Position numbers and translations under genes: made by a program | Shown: positions 26,799-37,093 of the stretch, one piece after another | Position numbering within the stretch: the stretch's first letter is position 1 | Layout: every line of letters begins with the position of its first letter | Assembly (NCBI RefSeq): GCF_022662495.1 | Contig: NZ_JAKPBU010000004.1 | Span: 1-64,000, forward strand | DNA length: 64,000 bases | Direction: 5' to 3' | DNA from: Lysobacter sp. M2-1 | GTDB taxonomy: Bacteria > Pseudomonadota > Gammaproteobacteria > Xanthomonadales > Xanthomonadaceae | The notes under the pieces: model-generated | What the model was told of the DNA's origin: nothing | What the model saw: the letters and a program-made list of their open reading frames with translations, nothing else | The model's database searches: none

Positions 26799-27458
26799 TC
26801 ACACGCCAGTCTGGGCGTGCGGTGCCTCCACCGGCTTGGACTGCGGCGAATCCTTCTGGCGCAGCCAGATGCTCAGCACCACCAGCGCCAGAACCGCGAA
26901 GAATTCGCTTTGCCAATTCTGGAAGGATTCGAACCAGAACTGCGCCTCTTGCACGTAATGGCCCAGCGAGATCGGATCCTCGCCCTGAAGCAGGCGCTCG
27001 GCGCGCTCGTGCTGCCAGCTGCCGTGCAGATGCAGTGCGAACGACAGTACGAACAGCAGGCCAAAGGCGATCGCCAGCGAATGCCCGTACAGCGTTTTCC
27101 ACAGGCCGCCCATACGCACGGGCCACGGCTTCGGGCCGCGATCGATGCGCTCCTTTTCCTGCTCCGGCGATAACGGCCGCGACTCGGCCGAACCTTTCTG
27201 CCGCAGCGTGACGGTCAGCAGCACGTACATCGCCATCTGCAGGAACTCGCTTTCCCAATTCTCGAAGGTGGCCGATACGAAGTGGCCGCTGGTGAGGTAT
27301 TGCGGTAGCGTCAGCGCCGCGGCGTCGTGCTCGAGGCGTTCGGTGTTGTAGACGCGCCAGCCGGCGAAGATCTGGCCGCCCAGGGACAGCAGCATGCAGG
27401 CCAGCAGTACCAGCGACAAACCGTTGCGGTACAGGAACGAGTCGCGCCCCGAGCTCAT
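26799..27458 (-). CDS. DUF6766-type membrane protein with internal duplication
   Basis: A 219-residue protein predicted to have four transmembrane helices. It is two similar halves: residues ~8-96 and ~118-211. Each half has a helix, a hydrophilic stretch ending in (E/Q)NW(E/Q)SEF, a second helix and a cytoplasmic-type (V/I)xLRQK end (FENWESEFLQMAMYVLL versus FQNWQSEFFAVLALVVL). This matches small membrane proteins annotated DUF6766; function is unknown. It is a single gene read divergently from the aidB-like gene, 247 bp away. Confidence 0.8.
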   Translation of the reverse strand: MSSGRDSFLYRNGLSLVLLACMLLSLGGQIFAGWRVYNTERLEHDAAALTLPQYLTSGHFVSATFENWESEFLQMAMYVLLTVTLRQKGSAESRPLSPEQEKERIDRGPKPWPVRMGGLWKTLYGHSLAIAFGLLFVLSFALHLHGSWQHERAERLLQGEDPISLGHYVQEAQFWFESFQNWQSEFFAVLALVVLSIWLRQKDSPQSKPVEAPHAQTGV

Positions 27459-27705
27459 GGCTTTGAACCCATGTCTTGGCGGTGCGACCGGCGCGTGTCG
27501 TCCACGATTCGGCCGCGTGGCATTGCCGCCGTTGTCCGCCGGAGTTCTGGCTGCCGCGCAGATTCATGCTTTATGTCCATCGCCAGTGCCTTGCGCAGGG
27601 GTGGCCGACTCTCGCGTCTGCGCACTAAAGGGCGTGTGAAGCACCGGTCACTGTCCTGAATCCGGGGACACGGGGACCCGCGCCCGATGGGCGCACAATG
27701 GGCGC

Positions 27706-29337
27706 ATGACGGATCCTGTGGACAGCAACCAGGCGCCCGAATTTGCGCCCCGCGATCTCTGGGCCGACGACTTGGCCCTGCGCGAAGCGGTCGCCCGCGA
27801 GGGTGGCGGCGGCTTCGCGGACCGTCTTGCGCACTACGGCCGGCTTGCCGGAAACGAGCTGTATGTACTGTCCTTCGATGCGCATCGCGATCGTCCGAGG
27901 CTGCGCACGCATGATCGCTACGGCGAGCGCATCGACATTGTCGAATTCCATCCCAACTACCACGCCATCATGCAGGCCGCGATCGAGAACGGCGTCGCCG
28001 GCCTGTCCTGGTGCGAACCCGTCCCCGGTGCCCATGTGGCGCGGGCGGCGCTGAGCTATCTGCACTACCAGGTGGAACCGGGCAGCAGCTGCCCGCTGAC
28101 CATGACCCATGCGGCCGTGCCCGTGCTCGCCCGCGAGCCGCGCCTGCGCGAATGGGGGCAGAAGGCCGCCGCGCCGCGGTACGACGGGAGCAATCGGCCG
28201 ATCGGGGACAAGCCCGGCATCACGCTGGGGATGGGCATGACCGAGCGACAAGGCGGCAGCGACGTGCGCGCCAATGCGACGGTCGCGGTGCCTCGCGCAT
28301 CGGACGGCGAATACGAGCTCAGCGGCCACAAGTGGTTCTTCTCCGCGCCGATGTCGGACGGATTCCTCGTCACCGCGCAGGCACCGGGCGGGCTCAGTTG
28401 TTTCCTGATGCCGCGCTGGAAATCCGACGGTACCCGCACCACGTTCCGGTTGATGCGACTCAAGGACAAGCTCGGCGACTGGAGCAATGCCTCGAGCGAA
28501 GTGGAATTCGACCGCGCATGGGCATTGCGCGTGGGCGAGGAGGGCAGGGGCATCGCCACGATCCTGGAAATGGTGATGCTCACGCGTCTGGACTGCATGC
28601 TCGGGTCGGCCGGGCTGATGCGTATGGCGCTGGCGCAGGCCTTGCACCACTGCCGCCATCGCCGCGCCTTCGGTCAACGCCTTGTCGACCAGCCACTGAT
28701 GCGCACCGTGCTGGCCGACCTCGCGCTGGAGGCCGAAGCGGCCACCGCATTTGCGATCCGCGTTGCGGGGGCGGTGGATCGGGCGCCAACCGACCCGCAG
28801 GAGGCTGCCCTGGCCCGCGTCGCGACGGCGATCGGCAAGTTCTGGATCTGCAAGCGCGCGGTCGTGGTGGTCAACGAAGCGCAGGAATGCCTGGGCGGGA
28901 ACGGATACGTCGAGGAGTCGTTGCTGCCGCGGCTGTACCGCCAGGCGCCGCTCAATTCGATCTGGGAGGGCAGTGGCAACATCCAGTGCCTGGACGTATT
29001 GCGCGCCCTGCAGCGCGAGCCGGAGACCGGGCGGGCGCTGTGGACGGAACTGTCGGCTGCCGCTGGCCGCAACGCCGCCTGCGATGCGGCCGTGGAACGC
29101 CTGCATCCGGTCCTGCACGGATCGAAGGCGGTCGACCAGAGCCAGGCGCGGCGCTTCGTCGTCTCCCTTGCCCTGGCCCTGCAGGCGAGTGTGCTGCTAC
29201 GGGCGGCAAGCCCGGTGGCGGAAGCGTTCTGCGACACCCGGTTGAGTGGTGGCCACGAGTACGGAGTGGCTGCCGGGGCTTTGACGGCCAGCGCGGGTCT
29301 CGATGCCGCGATCGAACGGTCCTTGCCGGTGCAATGA
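27706..29337 (+). CDS. aidB: AidB-like acyl-CoA dehydrogenase
   Basis: A 543-residue flavoprotein of the acyl-CoA dehydrogenase superfamily. It resembles E. coli AidB along its length: LCEAVTREG-type start (LREAVAREGGGG), FHPNYHAIMQAA, CPLTMTHAAVP, MTERQGGSDV, HKWFFSAPMSD, RLKDKLGDWSNASSEVEF, and NSIWEGSGNIQCLDVLR. AidB is induced by alkylating agents and binds DNA; its enzymatic role is unsettled. The ada regulon genes are not nearby. CACAAT ends 6 nt before the ATG and no ribosome-binding site is seen, so the transcript may be leaderless. Confidence 0.9.
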   Translation: MTDPVDSNQAPEFAPRDLWADDLALREAVAREGGGGFADRLAHYGRLAGNELYVLSFDAHRDRPRLRTHDRYGERIDIVEFHPNYHAIMQAAIENGVAGLSWCEPVPGAHVARAALSYLHYQVEPGSSCPLTMTHAAVPVLAREPRLREWGQKAAAPRYDGSNRPIGDKPGITLGMGMTERQGGSDVRANATVAVPRASDGEYELSGHKWFFSAPMSDGFLVTAQAPGGLSCFLMPRWKSDGTRTTFRLMRLKDKLGDWSNASSEVEFDRAWALRVGEEGRGIATILEMVMLTRLDCMLGSAGLMRMALAQALHHCRHRRAFGQRLVDQPLMRTVLADLALEAEAATAFAIRVAGAVDRAPTDPQEAALARVATAIGKFWICKRAVVVVNEAQECLGGNGYVEESLLPRLYRQAPLNSIWEGSGNIQCLDVLRALQREPETGRALWTELSAAAGRNAACDAAVERLHPVLHGSKAVDQSQARRFVVSLALALQASVLLRAASPVAEAFCDTRLSGGHEYGVAAGALTASAGLDAAIERSLPVQ

Positions 29338-29558
29338 CGCGCAGCACATGCACCGGCAACTGCGCTCGGCAGTCTGTGTTGCTGCAGGTTCCGCGCGTTT
29401 CGCATGCGTCGTGATCGCGTGAGCGTGCCGTCGTAAACGCTGTGCTGGACGCATCTTTCAGGAGTCAGGCCCCGATTGGCCTGGTATTCGCGCGACGTCG
29501 ACTGCCGGCGAAGCATGCTGCGGCGTATATCCACATGACTGATGCCTGGAGGCATGCG

Positions 29559-30047
29559 ATGCAAACGCACCACGCAGACACTCGCCACAGCGACCAGCAT
29601 GGCCGCCCTTACGTGCGTCTTGGCGCGATGCTCGTGCTTTCGTTCCTGGCCATGTATGCGTTGATGTACGCGATGGTCGATCGTTGGCAGAACGTGCACA
29701 ACAATCTCAACCAGGCGTGGATGGCTGGCCTGATGGTGGCGCCGATGCTGGTGATCGAACTGGCGCTGATGTGGCGCATGTATCCGCATCGCCGGCTCAA
29801 TGCCCTGCTGCTGGCGGGAGGCGTCGCGCTGGGCCTTGCCTGCTGGTGGATGATCCGTGCGCAGGTGGCGATCGACGACCGCCAGTTCCTGCGCTCGATG
29901 ATCCCGCACCATGCCGGCGCGCTGCTGATGTGCGAACGCAACCGGCTGCGTGATCCCGAACTGCAACAACTATGCCGTGACATCATCGCCTCACAGAGGC
30001 GCGAGATCGACCTGATGCAGGCCAAGCTGGAAGCGCGCGCGCAATAG
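29559..30047 (+). CDS. DUF305 membrane protein
   Basis: A 162-residue protein with three hydrophobic helices (about residues 24-45, 52-72, 79-100) and a C-terminal DUF305 motif SMIPHHAGALLMCERN ... IIASQRREIDLM. DUF305 proteins are often linked to metal (copper) handling through the M/H-rich pattern, but the function here is unproven. GGAGG 6 nt upstream selects the ATG at 29559 over one 24 bases earlier. The N-terminus is His-rich (QTHHADTRHSDQHG). Confidence 0.82.
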   Translation: MQTHHADTRHSDQHGRPYVRLGAMLVLSFLAMYALMYAMVDRWQNVHNNLNQAWMAGLMVAPMLVIELALMWRMYPHRRLNALLLAGGVALGLACWWMIRAQVAIDDRQFLRSMIPHHAGALLMCERNRLRDPELQQLCRDIIASQRREIDLMQAKLEARAQ

Positions 30048-30102
30048 CCCCAGCCTAAACCCTGCGGACGACATCAGATGCGGGTCGTCGCGTAGCGCCG
30101 CA

Positions 30103-30516
30103 CTAGCGGACGATTGCCTCGACGCAGGCCAGCCTGGACTCCGAAGGCGCAGGTGAACCCCTCAGACGGCGCAAATGTCCTTCGCCCCACACGCGCACCT
30201 CTTCGATGATCGGCAGCAGGGTCGTGCCGTACGGCGTGAGCCGGTAGATCACCGGGGCGGGCACGGCGCCGGTGGGGATGCGTTCGAGGATGCCGTGCGC
30301 TTCCATTTCGCGCAGCTGCTCGGCCAGGACCTTGTGCGAGATCGGCGCGGCCCGGCGCTGCAGGCCGGCAAAATGCAGTTCGCCGTGGGCGAGCCAGTAG
30401 AGCAGGGTGAGTTTCCATTTACCGCCGATGGCGGCGAACGCGGCGGCCAGCGGGCAGTCGGCAAGCGGATCGACCCGCGTTCCGGGAGGGTTACCTGCAG
30501 GTGCATTCTTGTGCAT
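30103..30516 (-). CDS. HxlR-family transcriptional regulator
   Basis: A 137-residue MarR-like winged-helix regulator of the HxlR type (PLAAAFAAIGGKWKLTLLYWLAHGELHFAGLQRRAAPISHKVLAEQLREMEAHGILER). A Cys near residue 24 (LADCPLAAA) sits where redox-sensing HxlR proteins such as HypR have their sensor Cys. It is divergent from the exported protein gene 51 bp away, its likely target. Start chosen at MHKNAPAG; a longer start 33 bases upstream is possible. Confidence 0.85.
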   Translation of the reverse strand: MHKNAPAGNPPGTRVDPLADCPLAAAFAAIGGKWKLTLLYWLAHGELHFAGLQRRAAPISHKVLAEQLREMEAHGILERIPTGAVPAPVIYRLTPYGTTLLPIIEEVRVWGEGHLRRLRGSPAPSESRLACVEAIVR

Positions 30517-30567
30517 GGGCGCCCCGCGTTTGCATGCTACCGCCATCATGCGAAACGGAGCGCCGCA

Positions 30568-31146
30568 ATGCAAAGCCCGATCCCGGCCCTGGTTGCGGCG
30601 CTTTGCCTGATGCTGCCGATGCCGGCGCTTTCCGCATCCCAGGCGCAGGCTGATTCGCCCGCTGCCGCTGCGACACGCGATGGCGCGCACGACTTCGATT
30701 GGGAAATCGGCACCTGGAAAACCCGCCTGCGCCGGCTGGCCAAGCCGCTGTCCGGATCGCACGAATGGCTGGAATACGAAGGTACCAGCGTGGTGCGCGC
30801 GGCACTCGATGGCCGCGCCAACCTGGTGGAATTGGAGGTCGAAGGCGCTGCAGGCCGCATCGAAGGCGTGAGCCTGCGCCTGTACGCGCCGCAGGCGCAG
30901 CAGTGGAGCCTGAACTTCGCCAACATCCGCAACGGCCTGCTCACCCAACCGGTGCTGGGCGGCTTCCGCGACGGCATCGGCGAGTTCTACGGGCAGGACG
31001 AACTCGACGGTCGCGCCATCCTCGTGCGCTTCGTGATCTCCGAAGTCACCGCCAACTCGGCCCGTTTCGAGCAGGCCTATTCGAACGACGGCGGCAGGAC
31101 CTGGGAAACCAACTGGATCGCCACCGACACCCGGATCGCGCCGTAG
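30568..31146 (+). CDS. Exported DUF1579/lipocalin-like protein
   Basis: A 192-residue protein with a signal peptide ending near ALSA-SQAQA. The mature part (HDFDWEIGTWKTRLRRL ... LRLYAPQAQQWSLNFANIRNG ... YSNDGGRTWETNWIATDTR) resembles small beta-barrel proteins that start with DFD(F/W)xIGxW, related to DUF1579. Ligand unknown. Divergent from the HxlR regulator, which probably controls it. Confidence 0.75.
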   Translation: MQSPIPALVAALCLMLPMPALSASQAQADSPAAAATRDGAHDFDWEIGTWKTRLRRLAKPLSGSHEWLEYEGTSVVRAALDGRANLVELEVEGAAGRIEGVSLRLYAPQAQQWSLNFANIRNGLLTQPVLGGFRDGIGEFYGQDELDGRAILVRFVISEVTANSARFEQAYSNDGGRTWETNWIATDTRIAP

Positions 31147-31155
31147 CGCGGCGCG

Positions 31156-31923
31156 TCACGCCATCGCGTCGCGCGCCGCGTCCTGCAGCCATTGCATCGC
31201 ACCGCGATACGGCCCCGGGCCATGGCTCACGCGGGCCACGCCGAGTTCGCGCAGGCGCGCCATCGGCGGTGTGCCCGGCATCGCCATCACATTGACCGGC
31301 AGCGGTGAGCCCTGCACGGCGCGCGCGATCAGGCGTTCATCGGAAAGCCCGGGCAGGAACAACCCGCTCGCGCCCGCTGCGGCATAGGCGCGCGCACGGT
31401 CGAGGGCTTCGTCGACCATCCCCTCGTCGTGCGCTTCGCCCGGCTTCTGGAAGAACACATCGCTGCGTGCGTTGATGAACAGCGCGATGCCGGCCGTATC
31501 GGCGGCCTTGCGCGCCTGGGCGAGACGCTGCGCCTGATCGGCCGCATCGCGCAATGCGCCGCTCTCGGGGAAGCTGTCTTCGAGGTTGCAGCCGATCGCA
31601 CCGGCGTCGAGTGCCGCCGAGACCGTGGCGGCGACCTGTTCCGGCGTTTCGCCATAGCCGCTTTCCAGGTCGACGGTCACAGGCAGGCTGCTCGCAGCGA
31701 CGATGCGCCGCAGGTTGTCGAGGGCCAGTACGAGCGGCATGCGCTCGCCATCGTCGAAACCATTGGCTGCGGCCACCGACCAGCTGCCGGTGGCGAGCGC
31801 GGCGGCGCCGGCCGCGGCCACCGCCTTCGCGCTGCCCGCGTCCCAGACATTGAACAGCACCAGCGGATCTCCGGGCTGGTGCAGGGCGTGGAAACGGACG
31901 GCGCGGTCGTATTGCGTGGTCAT
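31156..31923 (-). CDS. Isocitrate lyase/PEP-mutase family protein
   Basis: A 255-residue TIM-barrel protein. Family hallmarks: LFNVWDAGSAKAVAAAGAAALATGS, metal-binding DLESGYG, GCNLEDS, and FINARSDVF. The family includes oxaloacetate decarboxylases, 2-methylisocitrate lyase relatives and PEP mutase; the short form without the KKCGH lyase motif suggests a C-C or P-C lyase/carboxylase of unknown substrate. It is transcribed away from the XRE regulator, with a palindromic operator candidate between them. GAGG lies close before the ATG. Confidence 0.85.
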   Translation of the reverse strand: MTTQYDRAVRFHALHQPGDPLVLFNVWDAGSAKAVAAAGAAALATGSWSVAAANGFDDGERMPLVLALDNLRRIVAASSLPVTVDLESGYGETPEQVAATVSAALDAGAIGCNLEDSFPESGALRDAADQAQRLAQARKAADTAGIALFINARSDVFFQKPGEAHDEGMVDEALDRARAYAAAGASGLFLPGLSDERLIARAVQGSPLPVNVMAMPGTPPMARLRELGVARVSHGPGPYRGAMQWLQDAARDAMA

Positions 31924-32001
31924 GCGGATGCCTCGGCAGAAGGGGTAGGCAAGCTTCCACCGTGTCGGACATGCAGGCAATGACGCGCCGGGTCATGACG
32001 G

Positions 32002-32020
32002 CATGACCTGGCAGGTCATG
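32002..32020. promoter_or_regulatory. 19-bp perfect palindrome, candidate operator
   Basis: CATGACCTGGCAGGTCATG is a perfect palindrome about the central G. A third half-site GGTCATG (31991-31997) lies 4 bp upstream in inverted arrangement. It abuts the presumed -35 region of the XRE gene and lies 79 bp before the divergent PEP-mutase-family start. Confidence 0.65.
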
Positions 32021-32041
32021 GTGCCGCATCCGCCGGCCTTC

Positions 32042-32047
32042 TATGCT
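32042..32047 (+). promoter_or_regulatory. Candidate -10 (TATGCT) for the XRE gene
   Basis: TATGCT ends 7 nt before the ATG at 32055 and includes the upstream alternative ATG's position, which favours the 32055 start and a leaderless transcript. Confidence 0.35.
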
Positions 32048-32054
32048 TGCAGGC

Positions 32055-32888
32055 ATGCACGCACCGAACCGATCCGCCGATGCCGGCGCCACGCCGATCG
32101 GCGCGCTGCTGCGCGAATGGCGCGCCGCGCGACGCCTGAGCCAGCTCGATCTGGCCCTGTCCGCAGACATCTCGACCCGGCACCTGAGCTGCGTCGAAAC
32201 CGGCAAAGCCCAGGCCAGTCGCGAAACCGTCGCGCGCCTGGCCGACGCCCTGGACATGCCCCTGCGCGAGCGCAATGCGCTGCTGCTGGCCGCCGGCTAT
32301 GCACCCACGCATCCGGAGAGCGCGCTCGGCACGCCGGACCTGGCACCGGTGCGGCGCGCGATCGACTTCATCCTGGCCCAGCAGGAGCCTTATCCCGCCT
32401 TCGTCCTCAACCGCCACTGGGACATCCTGATGGCGAACACGGCCGCGGCACGGGTCAATGCGCTGGTCATGGGCGGGCGAACGAGTGCGCACGACAACAT
32501 GATCCGGCAGGTATTCGATCCCGAGGATCTGCGGCCCGCGTTCGCCAATTGGGAAGCCGTGGCGGGCGACCTGATCCGGCATCTGCACGACGTGGTCGCC
32601 GCCGTGCCCACCGATGTGCGCGCCCGCGCGCTCCTGGACGAGGCGCTGGCCTACCCCGGAGTGCCGACGCGCTGGCGCACGCGCGACCTGGAAGCGGTGC
32701 CTTCGCCGTTGCTGACCACGGTCATGCGCGGGGGCGGACGGGAGCTGCGGTTTTTTTCCACCATCACCCGCTTCGGCACGACGCGCGACATCACCCTGCA
32801 GGAGCTGCATATCGAGTGCTGCTTCCCGGCGGACGAGGCGACCACCGCGCTGTGCCGTGAGCTGGCGACACGCACGGCGTCGGTGTAG
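32055..32888 (+). CDS. XRE-family regulator with MmyB-like ligand domain
   Basis: A 277-residue regulator. An N-terminal helix-turn-helix (LLREWRAARRLSQLDLALSADISTRHLSCVETGKAQASRETVARLADAL) is followed by the MmyB-like PAS-related domain (PYPAFVLNRHWDILMANTAAARV ...). Such proteins often control a neighbouring oxidoreductase or decarboxylase gene; here the divergent PEP-mutase-family gene is the obvious candidate. ATG at 32043 would add four residues. Confidence 0.87.
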   Translation: MHAPNRSADAGATPIGALLREWRAARRLSQLDLALSADISTRHLSCVETGKAQASRETVARLADALDMPLRERNALLLAAGYAPTHPESALGTPDLAPVRRAIDFILAQQEPYPAFVLNRHWDILMANTAAARVNALVMGGRTSAHDNMIRQVFDPEDLRPAFANWEAVAGDLIRHLHDVVAAVPTDVRARALLDEALAYPGVPTRWRTRDLEAVPSPLLTTVMRGGGRELRFFSTITRFGTTRDITLQELHIECCFPADEATTALCRELATRTASV

Positions 32889-32912
32889 TTCGAAGCTGCC
32901 AGTTCTCCGCCT

Positions 32913-34673
<1,761 letters not shown>

Positions 34674-34702
34674 GATCGGGAGTGGCCTGCGAATCGGGCA
34701 TT

Positions 34703-34780
34703 GTAGGAGCGGGATCGCTTGCCCATCCGGCGAGCGATTCCGCGAAACGACTGGAACCCCGGCCTGCCGTTGTAGGCAAT
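34703..34780. repeat. GTAGGAGCG-type REP cluster
   Basis: GTAG (34703-34706) precedes GGAGCGGGATCGCT and a facing AGCGATTCC; a second GTAG occurs near 34772. Upstream of the ABC transporter and downstream of yigZ (both minus-strand), so it lies in an intergenic gap. Confidence 0.6.
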
Positions 34781-34816
34781 CCCGCGCGACCGCGAGTGCC
34801 TGTCCGGACGCCGTGG

Positions 34817-35407
34817 CTATGCGAGGGGAAGGACTGTCACCCGATCACGGGTGGCGTCGCGCAACTGCGTTTTCAAGGCATCGACCGCCGCGGCAGGCAG
34901 GCGGATCCGGATCCGAGTGCCGTCTGCAACATGCCGCTCGTGCAGCTTCTCGGCAGCGTGCGCGGACAACGCAGCATGCACTGCGCCGGTGTCTTCGAAC
35001 GGGAAGGCGAGGTCGGCTTCGACCAGGGGCACGATCGGCGTGCGCGGCGCGGTGCGCAGGCATTCGGCCGCGGCGCCGCCGTAGGCGCGCACCAGCCCGC
35101 CAGCGCCGAGTTTGATGCCGCCGTACCAGCGGCTCACCACCACCGCGACCCGGTCGAAGCCCTGGCCATCGATCGCCGCCAGGATCGGGCGCCCCGCTGT
35201 GCCTGCGGGTTCGCCGTCGTCGCTGCTCCGGTATTCGGCTCCGATCCGCCAGGCCCAGCAATGATGGGTCGCCTCGACCTCGCTCACGTCGCGTATCCAT
35301 TCCATCGCTGCGTCGGGCGTGGCGACCGGAGCGGCCTGGGCGCGGAAGCGGCTGTGTTTGACCTCGATCGCATGCGCGACCGGCGCCACCAGAGCATGCA
35401 GGCTCAC
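34817..35407 (-). CDS. yigZ: YigZ/IMPACT family protein
   Basis: A 196-residue protein with the UPF0029/IMPACT signature: AWRIG ... SDDGEPAGTAGRPIL and VSRWYGGIKLGAGGLVRAYGGAA. The family is implicated in translation or amino acid stress but lacks a defined biochemical role in bacteria. The GTG start overlaps the stop of the upstream anti-sigma gene by 4 bp, so it is the third gene of a sigma/anti-sigma/yigZ operon. Why these are coupled is unclear. Confidence 0.88.
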   Translation of the reverse strand: MSLHALVAPVAHAIEVKHSRFRAQAAPVATPDAAMEWIRDVSEVEATHHCWAWRIGAEYRSSDDGEPAGTAGRPILAAIDGQGFDRVAVVVSRWYGGIKLGAGGLVRAYGGAAAECLRTAPRTPIVPLVEADLAFPFEDTGAVHAALSAHAAEKLHERHVADGTRIRIRLPAAAVDALKTQLRDATRDRVTVLPLA

Positions 35408-36372
35408 GGCGCGAATTCGGCGAGGTCGTCCGGCAGCGCGTAATGCGGGTAGCGGCGCTTGAACTCGGCCAGGCTCTCGCGTGCGGCGTCGATCTCGCCG
35501 TCGGCGACGAGTTCGCGGATCTGCTGCAGCCAGGCGCGCTGGACCGCCGGCGAATCCGCGGTGGCCGGCGGCTGGTCGTCGATCGCCTGGTCCTCGAAGC
35601 CGGCGGCGTCGCGCTCGACCCGCGTGCCGGTCACGGTGATCTGGTCGAGGGCGGTTTCCTCGTCGGCCGCCGCCTTGGCTTCGGGGGCGGATTCGCGCCG
35701 CGCGCGCGCAGCCGCGCCTGCGGCAGCCGCGTTCTCCGTCGCATCGACCGGAGATGGCACGGGCGCAGGTGCAGGCGCCTGCGCCGGCGGTACATCGACC
35801 GGTTCGGCAGCGTCGAACACGATGTCCTGCGCATCGGGCGGTGGCGGGGGGGCAGGCGCAATACGCACCTGGGATCGCTCTGACGCGGGGAAGGCGTCGC
35901 GTTCCTGTTCGGCGACTGCTTTCGCTTGCCCGGTGGTTTGGCTCGACGCTTGCGGCCGCGCGTACTCGGCGGGAAGTGGTGCGGCTTCTGTCGCAGGCTC
36001 CGGTGGTGCGGTGATCGGGGCAGGTTGCGGAGCCACTGCTGCGGCGACCGGCAGTTCCTCTGCCGCGCTCGGACCCGAGCTGCGGATCGCACGCGCGGCG
36101 GCTGGTGCCTCGGAATAGACCTGTACCTGCTCCTGCGAGGGCCGCAACTGCCATGCGATGCCGATCGCCAGCGCCAGGGTCGCCACGGCGCCTAATGCCA
36201 GCGGCCAGCGCGGACGGGGCTTGCGAGGACGCGCCGCCACCGCGCCATGGGCGGCAGCCAGGATCCGCGCATCCAGCGCCGCCGAGGGTTCGCCGGACGC
36301 ACCCAGCCGTGCCAGCCGGTCGGCCAGCACGCGCTCTTCCTGCGTCAACGGTTCGTGTCGTGCGCCGGTCAT
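35404..36372 (-). CDS. Anti-sigma factor-like membrane protein with TonB-box-like motif
   Basis: A 322-residue single-pass protein encoded directly after an ECF sigma factor (ATGA overlap). The N-terminal ~50 residues are cytoplasmic, a helix spans 56-76, and a long Pro/Ala-rich periplasmic stretch follows. At residues 242-250 it has LDQITVTGT, then RVER: this is the sequence style of TonB boxes and plug starts of TonB-dependent receptors, not expected in an anti-sigma factor. The C-terminal 45 residues (RAWLQQIRELVADGEIDAARESLAEFKRRYP) form a TPR-like helical pair. Role as anti-sigma is inferred from position and topology; homology to classic anti-sigma domains is weak by eye. Confidence 0.72.
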   Translation of the reverse strand: MTGARHEPLTQEERVLADRLARLGASGEPSAALDARILAAAHGAVAARPRKPRPRWPLALGAVATLALAIGIAWQLRPSQEQVQVYSEAPAAARAIRSSGPSAAEELPVAAAVAPQPAPITAPPEPATEAAPLPAEYARPQASSQTTGQAKAVAEQERDAFPASERSQVRIAPAPPPPPDAQDIVFDAAEPVDVPPAQAPAPAPVPSPVDATENAAAAGAAARARRESAPEAKAAADEETALDQITVTGTRVERDAAGFEDQAIDDQPPATADSPAVQRAWLQQIRELVADGEIDAARESLAEFKRRYPHYALPDDLAEFAP

Positions 36373-36932
36373 TCGCTCAGTCTCGCGCGGAGTTTGTCCA
36401 TCGCGTAGCGCAGACGCGATTTCACCGTCTCGCGCCCCACCCCGGTGATCTCGCCGATCTCCTCCAGCGTCAGCTCCTGCTCCAGGCGCAGCAACAGCAC
36501 CTCGCGTTGCTCGTCCGGCAGCTCCGCCAGCGCCATCTGCAGCCTGCGTCGCTGCTCGAATTCCGAAAGGGTGCGCTCGGGGGTGTGAGGATCGGGTACC
36601 CGGGCCGTGCGCTCGTCCGCGTCGATGGGCGCGGGCGGGCGATGCTTGAGCGCGCGCCAATGGTCGTTGAGGCGGTTGTGCGCGATCCTGAACAACCAGG
36701 TGCCGAACGCGGCCTCGGGGCGCCAGCCGGCGCGCGCGGCGATCACCTTCTGCCAGATGTCCTGGAACAACTCGTCGGTCAGCGCGCTGTTGCGCAGCTG
36801 GCGGTCCAGGAAACGATAAAGCGGTCCGCGATGACGCGCGTAGAGCTGCTCGAACGCGTCGACCTGCCCGGCTGCATAGGCCAGCATCAGAGTTTCATCG
36901 CTCGGTTCGCTGGCCGCGGCGGCGTCGTTCAT
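36369..36932 (-). CDS. ECF-type RNA polymerase sigma factor
   Basis: A 187-residue ECF sigma factor: region 2 AFEQLYARHRGPLYRFLDRQL ... DELFQDIWQKV, and region 4 LPDEQREVLLLRLEQELTLEEIGEITGVGRETVKSRLRYAMDKLRARL. It differs from the RpoE at 8526. It overlaps the downstream membrane protein gene by 4 bp, the standard ECF/anti-sigma coupling. The start is the ATG before NDAAAASEPSD; a longer frame upstream has no supporting homology. It diverges from the GGDEF-EAL gene. Confidence 0.9.
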   Translation of the reverse strand: MNDAAAASEPSDETLMLAYAAGQVDAFEQLYARHRGPLYRFLDRQLRNSALTDELFQDIWQKVIAARAGWRPEAAFGTWLFRIAHNRLNDHWRALKHRPPAPIDADERTARVPDPHTPERTLSEFEQRRRLQMALAELPDEQREVLLLRLEQELTLEEIGEITGVGRETVKSRLRYAMDKLRARLSE

Positions 36933-37081
36933 CGCCGGCAGGTTACGGGTTGCCGGAGTGCACGTGAAGTAGACGGGCCTGGCGCGGCAGGGACGGGGCA
37001 GGGTCAGGCTGGCAGCGCGCATGGCCGGACCAACGGTCGGAAAACGTCGATGGGGTTAGGGGCGCGGTGCGCGATTCAGGC

Positions 37082-37087
37082 TATGCT
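37082..37087 (+). promoter_or_regulatory. Candidate -10 (TATGCT) for the GGDEF-EAL gene
   Basis: TATGCT ends 6 nt before the ATG at 37094 with no ribosome-binding site between, as in the other proposed leaderless starts. Confidence 0.35.
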
Positions 37088-37093
37088 CGGGCT

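Noticed and set aside
34817-36154. 445-residue minus-strand frame covering YigZ and more
   Set aside because: Only the last 196 residues are YigZ; the rest is antisense-frame noise through the anti-sigma gene, which is itself clearly coding in another frame.
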